Part shown: one piece after another, positions 17,563 through 24,637 of the stretch
How the letters are laid out: each line of letters begins with the position of its first letter
Position numbering within the stretch: position 1 is the first letter of the stretch
NCBI GenBank assembly: GCA_017961235.1
Contig: JAGCXQ010000044.1
Location: 1-56,730, forward strand
Reading direction: 5' to 3'
Origin: Clostridiales bacterium
GTDB lineage: Bacteria > Bacillota > Clostridia > Saccharofermentanales > Saccharofermentanaceae
DNA: 56,730 nt
Translations under genes and position numbers: made by a program
The notes under the pieces: model-generated
The model's database searches: none
Seen by the model: the letters and a program-made list of their open reading frames with translations, nothing else
Told to the model about the DNA's origin: nothing

Positions 17563-18720
17563 TTACAGCCCGAAAAGCACTTTTACCGCGTCCTTATCGA
17601 CCTTGGAGCCGATGACGCAGAGTTTGCCGGTGACGTCCGCGGCGCCCGTTCTTACGTCAGCCTCGCCCGGAACGTAGTCGAAGTGGATCCATTTGCCGTC
17701 TTCGCCGGCGACGATGCCCTTGGCGCGGAGGATCATGCCGAAGTCGCCGCTGTCGAGCTCTTCGAGGGCAGCCTTGATCGCAGCCTCGGAGAAGGACTTC
17801 GAGGTCTCGAAGCCGATGCTGTCGAAGACTTCGTCTGCGTGGTGGTGGCCTTCGTGATCGTGGTCATGGTCGTGGCAACCGCAGGTGCAGTCCAGGCCAT
17901 GATCATGGTGATGTTCGTGCTCATGATCGTGGTCGTCATGGTGATGGTCATGCTCGTCGTGATCATGGTGATGATGTTCATGTTCGTGTTCATGATCATG
18001 TTCATCGTGATCGTGATGATGTTCATGTTCGTCATGATCATGCTCGTCGTGGTCGTGGTCATGATGATGGTGGTGATGGTGCTCGTTGGCCTCGGCTTCG
18101 AGGAGGGCGGCGGCCATGTCATCTGCAGTGAGCGGGTTCTCGATGGCTTCTCTGATCTGTGTGCCGGAGAGCTGCTCCCACGGTGTGGTGATGATCTGGG
18201 AGTGATCGTTGATCTCGCGGATCAGCTCGATCGCGGTGTCGAGCTTGCCCTGAGCGATGTTGCCGGTACGGGACAGGATGATAGTGCCGGCATACTTGAT
18301 CTGATTCTCGTAGAACTCCTTGAAGTTCTTGAGGTAGATCTTGCACTTGCTGGCGTCGATGACGGTTACTGTACCGCAGACCTCGGTGCCCTCGACCTTC
18401 TCGACAGCAGCCACTACGTCAGAAAGCTTGCCGACGCCGGAGGGCTCGATGAGGATACGGTCCGGAGAGAACTTGTCGATGACTTCCTTCAGCGCGGTGC
18501 CGAAGTCGCCGACGAGAGAGCAGCAGATGCAGCCGGAGTTCATCTCGGTGATCTCGATTCCGGCTTCCTTCAGGAAGCTGCCGTCGATGCCGATCTGTCC
18601 GAATTCATTCTCGATGAGGACGAGCTTCTGTCCGTTGTAGCCATCGGAGATGAGCTTCTTGATGAGAGTGGTTTTTCCGGCTCCTAAGAAACCGGAGAAA
18701 ATATCTACTTTTGTTGCCAT
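17563..18720 (-). CDS. CobW/COG0523 GTPase with large His-rich metal-binding insert
   Basis: Cytoplasmic G3E GTPase of 385 residues, probable metal chaperone or allocator. Walker A GFLGAGKTT (10-18), the metal-binding CxCC motif GCICC (Cys64, 66, 67), Walker B region RILIEPSG, and a C-terminal CobW domain after residue 300 (FETSKSFSEAAIKAAL, WIHFDYVPGE). Residues 213-296 are a very long His/Asp/Glu-rich loop with an embedded CTCGCH, far longer than in most family members, suggesting storage or buffering of zinc, nickel or cobalt. The usual NKxD guanine motif is replaced by SRTG, an oddity. It follows a second CobW-type gene by 67 bp on the same strand. Confidence 0.92.
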   Translation of the reverse strand: MATKVDIFSGFLGAGKTTLIKKLISDGYNGQKLVLIENEFGQIGIDGSFLKEAGIEITEMNSGCICCSLVGDFGTALKEVIDKFSPDRILIEPSGVGKLSDVVAAVEKVEGTEVCGTVTVIDASKCKIYLKNFKEFYENQIKYAGTIILSRTGNIAQGKLDTAIELIREINDHSQIITTPWEQLSGTQIREAIENPLTADDMAAALLEAEANEHHHHHHHDHDHDEHDHDEHEHHHDHDEHDHEHEHEHHHHDHDEHDHHHDDHDHEHEHHHDHGLDCTCGCHDHDHDHEGHHHADEVFDSIGFETSKSFSEAAIKAALEELDSGDFGMILRAKGIVAGEDGKWIHFDYVPGEADVRTGAADVTGKLCVIGSKVDKDAVKVLFGL

Positions 18721-18787
18721 ATGAGTTACCTTCTTTCTCTTTTTGCGGGAGACCCTCTATAGTGGGGATCCACCGCGATTGTTCATC

Positions 18788-19738
18788 TTAACTGAAATAG
18801 ATCACGTCGTTATCCGGGGCATCCGTGATGTGGAAGTTCTCCACTTGAAGACACGGAATTGCGACCGGTGTGCCCTGGGAGTCGTCACGGAAGAAACCGA
18901 TCCTGCCGGTGACCTTCAGCCACTGGTTCTCAGGGAAGCCGCCTCTGACCTTATGAAGGCAGAGAAGCGAGATCATGCCGATGTCATTGGCGCAGCAGGT
19001 GTAAGCCTTTCTCTGAAGGACGAAGGCTTCCTTTCTGTGCTCGCGCATGAGGACCGCCTGACCGGTGACAGTGATACGTTTTCCGTTATATCTCTTGACG
19101 TTGTCGAGAGCATCGGTGTAGAAGAGACCGAAGTCATCGGGCTCGATGACGCACGGATCTTCGTCGAGATTGTAGGGGAGGAATTCCCCGATATCGATCA
19201 TGTTTCCGTCCATGCCGAAGAAGGACAGATTCATGGCGGGGTTCAGTGATTTTACCGAACCACGGAGCTTAGGTATGTTATTTACTTCCGGATCGACGCG
19301 GTTGAAGATAACGTTGTCGCAGAAGCGGTAGTAGTCCGCGAAGATGGTCTGCATATTTCTGTAGTAGTCGTTGTAGGTGGAGGCATCCACGATCGTGATC
19401 GCGGCGGCCAGCGCCCAGCGCTCAGGAACATCGACCTCGTCGAAGAACTTCGCCGGGGAGACGGAGCCGTTCCACTCGATGAGAACGACATCCGGGTGAT
19501 ACTGGGCGTCGAGATTATAGGTAAATGCACGTGTGACCTCGTCGGTCTCTGCGCTTATGATCTTCAGGGATTTGCAGGGAGCGCCCTCTTCCGGAGGAAG
19601 CTCGACCTCACCTTCTTCTGTCAGAAGGACCAGGACCTTTTTATCTGAGAAACTTCCATCCGCGAGCCACGAATGAATGAACGAAGTTTTTCCGCTGTCG
19701 AGAAAACCTGTGAAAAAATAAACGAGACAGTCTTCCAT
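18788..19738 (-). CDS. CobW-type GTPase fused to a YcgQ/TIGR03943-like C-terminal domain
   Basis: Protein of 316 residues. N-terminal P-loop GFLDSGKTS (11-19) and VVLIEWNGSVSP in the Walker B position identify a CobW-like G3E domain, but the CxCC motif is missing. From about residue 215 a compact beta-rich domain contains KRITVTGQAVLM, then AYTCCANDIGMISLLCLHK and WLKVTGRIGFF; this CC-containing signature resembles the C-terminal domain of TIGR03943/YcgQ proteins, which are usually partnered with a permease under zinc control. It is the first gene of a two-gene unit with the His-rich CobW. The domain match is from memory of the family and needs a profile search. Likely metal trafficking. Confidence 0.72.
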   Translation of the reverse strand: MEDCLVYFFTGFLDSGKTSFIHSWLADGSFSDKKVLVLLTEEGEVELPPEEGAPCKSLKIISAETDEVTRAFTYNLDAQYHPDVVLIEWNGSVSPAKFFDEVDVPERWALAAAITIVDASTYNDYYRNMQTIFADYYRFCDNVIFNRVDPEVNNIPKLRGSVKSLNPAMNLSFFGMDGNMIDIGEFLPYNLDEDPCVIEPDDFGLFYTDALDNVKRYNGKRITVTGQAVLMREHRKEAFVLQRKAYTCCANDIGMISLLCLHKVRGGFPENQWLKVTGRIGFFRDDSQGTPVAIPCLQVENFHITDAPDNDVIYFS

Positions 19739-19898
19739 GTTGTCGAATCGGATCCTTTCCTTATTTGTTTACAAATCCGTTTCCCGCTGAAAATAGCGGA
19801 GATTCGGACGATTGTCTTACCACATAGTATTTTCTTATTTCACAGAAAGTTTTTCAAGCGTTAAAATTCATAAATTGCGTTGTCTTTTTATATAAGAG

Positions 19899-19904
19899 TA
19901 TAAT
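19899..19904 (+). promoter_or_regulatory. Promoter for the EAL-domain gene
   Basis: TATAAT at 19899-19904 with TTGCGT at 19875-19880, spacer 18 bp, 58 bp before the TTG start. Confidence 0.55.
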
Positions 19905-19962
19905 GATTTAGAACAAGATTACAGCGTTTTTTGATAAACGAGCGGGAAGGAGGGACGTTTCG

Positions 19963-21939
19963 TTGGTCGATATCTTATCTACTCAAGTAGCACTGCTGCT
20001 GTTTGAATCGATCTTCTGCTTCCTTTCCGCGATTCTCTGTGCCATGAAGAGCAGCCGCGACAAAAAGGCAAAAATCGTCGTCACTATCCTTTCTATCATG
20101 GCGGGCGTCCTGCTCCTTTCTGAGTTCTTCTTCTACGTATGTCAGGGCAGATCCGGGCAGGCGGCTTCCTTCGGGCTGCACCTGTCGAACCTGATCCTCT
20201 TCATTCTCTGCGATCTGTTCCTCATAGGGATCCTGACGGATTTCAGGGTAGTGCTTTTCGGCGGGTTTAGTATTAAGAAAGGCCAGCCGTGCCGCAAAAG
20301 AAGCATATTCATCATCCTGCTTTCGATCTCGGGAATGATTATGGTCATTATCTCCCAGTTTACGGGACTTTACTACACGATCGATGAGACGAATACATAC
20401 CACAGAGGCGATCTTTTCCCGCTGTCTGTAGCGATCCCGATCTTCGGCATGATGCTTCTCCTGTCGATCCTTCTTCAGTACAGGAAGAACACGACCCGTG
20501 GCCGTTTCCTCGTGCTGCTCTCGTTTATCGTCCTGCCGGTGGCGGGCTTTGTGGTCCAGTATTTCCTCTATGGGTTCGCTTACATGGACATCGGCATCGC
20601 GCTGGCGGTCAATATCATCTTCATCGAGAACATCGTGTATCAGAACCGGCAGATCAGAATCGCCGAGCGCACGGATATCCGTACCGGCCTTGCCAATGAG
20701 CACAGCTGCATCGAGTGGATCCGTGCCCGTAAGGCGAAGAAGGAGATCCTGGATTATGCGGCGATCTACTTCGATATCTCACGTTTTTCTTCCATCAACC
20801 GGAAGTACGGCGCGAACACAGGCAACCGCGTGCTCGCGATCTTTGCCGAGTCTTTCGCAAAAGAACTCGCCCCGGACGAGTTTCTCGGCCACCAGCGAGG
20901 CGACCAGTTTATCGCTATCGTGCATAAGAAAAATGTCGATTCTCTCCTGAGTAAGCTTACGGATCTCCGCGTGGAGTTCACGGACGATACGGGAAAAGAA
21001 TGCGACGTCCATCTGTCCGTGAAGGCGGGTGTCTATGAGATCGAGAACGCCGAAGTCAGCAGTGAAGATGTTATCAACTACGCGGCAACGGCGCTGGATC
21101 ACGCATCGCATACGGCATCGGATCACTCGGTGGTCTATATGACCAAGGAACTGATGGATACGATCGAGGAGAAGATCCGTTTCGAGAAGAAGATCCGAAA
21201 AGCACTGGAAAAGGGCGAATTCCATCCTTACTACCAGCCGAAGGTCAACAGCCGCACCGGGAAGCTCTGCGGGGCCGAGGCGCTGGCGCGCTGGATGCAT
21301 AAGGGGGAACTGATCCGTCCGGGTGAATTTATCCATGTCATGGAGAGAAATGAGTCGATCTGCGATCTGGATATGTATATGCTCCGGACCATCTGCCGTG
21401 ATATCTCCAAGTGGATGGAAGAAGGTCTGGATGTCCCGCCGATCTCGATCAATTTCTCCAGAAGAAATCTGGCAGATCCGGATCTCGCGGAGAAGATCGA
21501 TAAGGTAGTTACGGAGAGCGGGATCCCGAAGAAACTGATCGAGATCGAGATCACAGAGACAGTGGATGAATTCCCGCTCAGCGTCATGAAAACTTTTGTG
21601 GATGAGCTGCATAAACGCGGCTACAGCTCCTCGATCGATGATTTCGGATCGGCCAATTCCTCTATGGCAGTCCTTCGTGAGATCTCCTTCGATACCGTCA
21701 AGATCGACAAGGGATTCATCGACCACGATCAGGATAAGGATCTGACGATCCTCGATCACATCATTAAGCTGGCGCTGTCGATCGGCCTTAAGATCGTCGC
21801 CGAGGGCGTCGAGCAGGAGACCCAGGTCAAGAAGCTCCAGTCCTTCGGTGCAGAGGTCATCCAGGGTTACTACTATGACCGTCCGATGCCGGAAGAGAAG
21901 ATGCGCGAACGCCTCCAGGATCCGCAGTATAAGAAGTAA
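19963..21939 (+). CDS. Membrane EAL phosphodiesterase with degenerate GGDEF domain
   Basis: c-di-GMP-related signalling protein of 658 residues. Residues 1-225 contain six or seven membrane segments. A GGDEF domain follows (about 235-395) in which the signature is RGDQF (312-316), so cyclase activity is unlikely. The EAL domain (about 405-650) has EALARW (Glu439), NFSRRNL, EIEITET, DDFG (Asp559-Asp560), DKGF and AEGVE, all positions expected for an active phosphodiesterase. The start is TTG at 19963 with a perfect AAGGAGG SD nine bases upstream; there is no nearby ATG alternative. Single gene unit, ended by hairpins at 21960-22018. Confidence 0.92.
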   Translation: MVDILSTQVALLLFESIFCFLSAILCAMKSSRDKKAKIVVTILSIMAGVLLLSEFFFYVCQGRSGQAASFGLHLSNLILFILCDLFLIGILTDFRVVLFGGFSIKKGQPCRKRSIFIILLSISGMIMVIISQFTGLYYTIDETNTYHRGDLFPLSVAIPIFGMMLLLSILLQYRKNTTRGRFLVLLSFIVLPVAGFVVQYFLYGFAYMDIGIALAVNIIFIENIVYQNRQIRIAERTDIRTGLANEHSCIEWIRARKAKKEILDYAAIYFDISRFSSINRKYGANTGNRVLAIFAESFAKELAPDEFLGHQRGDQFIAIVHKKNVDSLLSKLTDLRVEFTDDTGKECDVHLSVKAGVYEIENAEVSSEDVINYAATALDHASHTASDHSVVYMTKELMDTIEEKIRFEKKIRKALEKGEFHPYYQPKVNSRTGKLCGAEALARWMHKGELIRPGEFIHVMERNESICDLDMYMLRTICRDISKWMEEGLDVPPISINFSRRNLADPDLAEKIDKVVTESGIPKKLIEIEITETVDEFPLSVMKTFVDELHKRGYSSSIDDFGSANSSMAVLREISFDTVKIDKGFIDHDQDKDLTILDHIIKLALSIGLKIVAEGVEQETQVKKLQSFGAEVIQGYYYDRPMPEEKMRERLQDPQYKK

Positions 21940-21959
21940 CCGGAAAGAGCCGGGAGACG

Positions 21960-21984
21960 AGTGCTTTTCGCATCGAAAAGCACT
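21960..21984 (+). repeat. Perfect hairpin made of two inverted GTGCTTTTCG words
   Basis: AGTGCTTTTCG (21960-21970), loop CAT, CGAAAAGCACT (21974-21984): an 11-bp perfect stem formed by two copies, head to head, of the octamer that is over-represented in this window. It lies 20 bp after the EAL gene stop and before a separate terminator. Confidence 0.85.
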
Positions 21985-21993
21985 TCCAGCCAC

Positions 21994-22027
21994 ATGTCCG
22001 CGTCGGATGACCGGACATATTTTTTAT
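21994..22027 (+). terminator. Intrinsic terminator after the EAL gene
   Basis: ATGTCCG (21994-22000) pairs with CGGACAT (22012-22018), followed by ATTTTTTA. The stem is a perfect 7 bp with an 11-base loop. Confidence 0.8.
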
Positions 22028-22084
22028 GGTAAAATGTGCGTGGTATTTTTTACAAATTTTTAAGGGAGCCGGATCTGAGAAACG

Positions 22085-24103
22085 ATGAATAAACGACTGA
22101 AAAATAGTGCTATTTTTACTACGATGCTGAGCCTGCTGCTCACTTCCTGCAGCGCTCCGAAAAAGCATGTCGAGACGACACCTTCGGATCTTCCGAGACC
22201 GACGGAGACATCGGTCGAGACAGAGCCGACAGAGACAGAAGAGACGCTCCCGTCATACCACTGCATCAACCCGAAGTTTGAGGACCTGACGGCAGAGGAG
22301 ATCTGCGCGCTTCTTACAGTGGAAGAGAAGGCGGACCAGATGGTGCAGGGCGCGAACTATAATATGCCGCTGGACGAGATGCAGAAAAACTGCTACGGAT
22401 CAGTGCTCTCGCATTATCCGGAGTGGCCGGCGCTTCCGCAGGATGAGTGGGCGGAAGTGGTATCACGCTACCAGGATGCAGCACTTCTTTCCGGAACACG
22501 TATTCCGATGATCTATGCCAACGACTGTACCCACGGCGTACTCGAAGCCCGGGGATCAGTGATTTTCCCGCAGAATATCAATGTCGGTGCGGCGGATGAC
22601 GAATCGCTGACATTTGAGATGGGTGTACTGACCGGATCAGACATGCAACACTGCGGATTCCTCTGGTCGTTCTCGCCGTGCGTGGCCTCGGCACAGGATC
22701 CGAGATGGGGCCGCACATATGAGTCTTATTCCGATGATGAAGAACTCGTCGGGAAGCACTCGCTCGCATATACGAAGGGTCTGATGTCACAGAACGTACT
22801 GCCGTGCCCGAAGCACTTCTTCGGTGACGGATACGCGGTTTACGGAACCGGTGAAGGTGACTATCTGATCGATAGAGGCGATGCCAAGATGACCGATGAG
22901 CAGATCCAGAAGTGCCTGAAAGTGTATAAGGATCTGATCGATGCCGGTGTACCGACGATCATGCTGTCGCACTCTTCGCTCAATGGCGTGAAGATGCATG
23001 AGAACAAGGAGTTTATCGACAAACTCCGTAACGAGCTCGGTTTTAAGGGCGTGATCATCTCCGACTGGGAGTCGCTGCACCACTGCTCCGGCGCAGATGA
23101 CAAGGCAAACGTCATCCTCTGCGTTAACTCCGGTGTGGATATGCTGATGGAGGGCGACAGCTACGCTGCAACAAGAGATTACATCATCGAAGCGGTCAAC
23201 GAGGGATCGATCCCGATGGAGCGCATCGATGAAGCGGTCACGCGCATCATACAGATGAAGATGGACTGCGGTCTTTTCGAAGATCCTTTCCAGGAGAACC
23301 GTGTACCTTCCTATGACTGGAACAGTGAGCATGCACACTCTGTTGCCAGAAAACTGGCGGCCGAGTCGATGGTTCCGCTGGTGCTTCCGGAAGAAGGCCC
23401 GATCACTCTGCAGCCCGGCATGAAGGTCTTCGTTATGGGACCTGCGGCGGATGATACCGGCGTTCTCTGTGGAGGCTGGACATACCTGTGGCAGGGCGGC
23501 CTCGATGAAGAGGCGGATACCGGACGCTGGTGCGCCGAGGGTCCCTCGATCCTGGAGGCACTGAAGGCTTCCGCTTCCGAGATCGGATTTGAGATCGTAA
23601 CCGATCCGGCAGAGATGGAGAACTGCGACGTGATCCTCCTCTGCCTGGGCGAAAAGCCCTATGCGGAGATGGAAGGAGATACAGAGGATCTGTCGATCAC
23701 CGGCTCCCTGGCACTTCCAGGAAATAAGGCCGCGATCGAAAAGATCGCTGAATATAAGAAGAGTAATGAAGGCAAGAAGAAGAGCCAGCAGACCGAGCTG
23801 AAGCCGGTCATCACGCTGATCGTTGCCGGAAGAAATGTCCTGATCTCCGATTATGTTTCGGACTGGGATGAGGTCGTGATGTGCTATCTGCCGGGTTCCG
23901 AGGGCGGTAACGCCGTATCCGACATCCTTACCGGCAAGGCCGAGTTCTTCGGCCGTCTCCCGATGCCGTACTATGCTTCTGTTGAACAGATCGGTGCGGA
24001 GAGCGGCGAGGTATGGCTGCCGAGAGGATTCTCCGCGGCGGAGAAGAAGATCGATCCTGAAAATCCGGAGGGAACGGAGCCGTCAGAGACCACAGAATCG
24101 TAA
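22085..24103 (+). CDS. Glycoside hydrolase family 3 lipoprotein (beta-glucosidase-like)
   Basis: Surface-anchored glycosidase of 672 residues; lipobox LLTSC with Cys22, then a Thr/Glu/Pro linker to about residue 55. The GH3 barrel spans about 65-390 with AND-C-THGV (145-152), DPRWGRTYESY, CPKHFFGDG and the nucleophile Asp327 in IISDWESL. The second domain (about 400-650) has CGGWTYLWQG and CLGEKPYAEMEGD. Product resembles exo-beta-glucosidases acting on beta-linked glucosides; exact linkage is not determinable. The SD is poor: AAGGGAG lies about 18 bases from the ATG. The tail again is Glu/Thr/Ser-rich. It faces the acyl-CoA ligase gene convergently across a hairpin array. Confidence 0.92.
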   Translation: MNKRLKNSAIFTTMLSLLLTSCSAPKKHVETTPSDLPRPTETSVETEPTETEETLPSYHCINPKFEDLTAEEICALLTVEEKADQMVQGANYNMPLDEMQKNCYGSVLSHYPEWPALPQDEWAEVVSRYQDAALLSGTRIPMIYANDCTHGVLEARGSVIFPQNINVGAADDESLTFEMGVLTGSDMQHCGFLWSFSPCVASAQDPRWGRTYESYSDDEELVGKHSLAYTKGLMSQNVLPCPKHFFGDGYAVYGTGEGDYLIDRGDAKMTDEQIQKCLKVYKDLIDAGVPTIMLSHSSLNGVKMHENKEFIDKLRNELGFKGVIISDWESLHHCSGADDKANVILCVNSGVDMLMEGDSYAATRDYIIEAVNEGSIPMERIDEAVTRIIQMKMDCGLFEDPFQENRVPSYDWNSEHAHSVARKLAAESMVPLVLPEEGPITLQPGMKVFVMGPAADDTGVLCGGWTYLWQGGLDEEADTGRWCAEGPSILEALKASASEIGFEIVTDPAEMENCDVILLCLGEKPYAEMEGDTEDLSITGSLALPGNKAAIEKIAEYKKSNEGKKKSQQTELKPVITLIVAGRNVLISDYVSDWDEVVMCYLPGSEGGNAVSDILTGKAEFFGRLPMPYYASVEQIGAESGEVWLPRGFSAAEKKIDPENPEGTEPSETTES

Positions 24104-24137
24104 CCCGGGCAAGTGATTTTGCCAAGAATCACTGTTT

Positions 24138-24486
24138 AATCCTAATGATTTTATGTCCCGATAGGATCTCCTGCTTGAAAAGCACTATTTGATCCTACCT
24201 TTCTTTTGCCCCGATAGGATCTCCTGCCTGAAAAGCACTATTTGATCCTACCTTTCTTGTGCCCCGATAGGATCTCCTGCTTGAAAAGCACTATTTGATC
24301 CTACCTTTCTTGTACCCATGTAGGATGATATGTTTGTTTTTACTGAAATGATCCTATGTCCCTTCCAGAAAAATAGGATCAAACCGCTCAAATAAGCGAT
24401 TTGATCCTATATAGTTCATTTTTTGATAGGACTAAATGCCACAAAAACACTATTTGATCCTATTTTGCCATTTTGCGCCCCGGATC
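24138..24486. repeat. 53-bp-period array of TAGGATC/GATCCTA hairpins
   Basis: GATCCTA (first copy AATCCTA) begins at 24138, 24191, 24244, 24297, 24350, 24403 and 24456; TAGGATC or a one/two-base variant begins at 24162, 24215, 24268, 24321, 24374, 24427 and 24480. Every step is exactly 53 bp, and each TAGGATC is 29 bp before its partner. Units starting at 24160, 24213 and 24266 are nearly identical and each contains GAAAAGCACT between the arms; later units keep only the arms. The unit at 24373-24410 has an extended perfect stem (ATAGGATCAAA/TTTGATCCTAT) with an inner CGCT/AGCG stem. It fills most of the convergent gap 24104-24637. Confidence 0.85.
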
Positions 24487-24606
24487 AGGAACTTCAGATC
24501 CCGAATCAAGAGCCACAGCCCCGGATCAGGCCCCGGATAAGCCCCCGGATCAGGAACTTCAGATTCTGAATCAAGAGCCACAGCCTCGGATCAGCCCCCG
24601 GATCAG
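24477..24606. repeat. Two-copy 65-bp direct repeat
   Basis: GGATCAGGAACTTCAGAT recurs at 24482 and 24547 (65 bp apart), each followed by GAATCAAGAGCCACAGCC and a CGGATCAG segment. It directly abuts the 53-bp array and ends about 30 bp from the stop of the minus-strand gene at 24638. No coding potential is supported. Confidence 0.75.
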
Positions 24607-24637
24607 CCTCCCGGACGAGAAGCGCACTCTCAAACAA

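Noticed and set aside
19739..19962. Zur box before the CobW operon
   Set aside because: No AAATCGTAAT-like inverted repeat was found in the gap, although the gene content suggested zinc control.
24138..24486. CRISPR array or tRNA cluster
   Set aside because: The three nearly identical units have no unique spacers, and no cloverleaf with a CCA-type end can be drawn.
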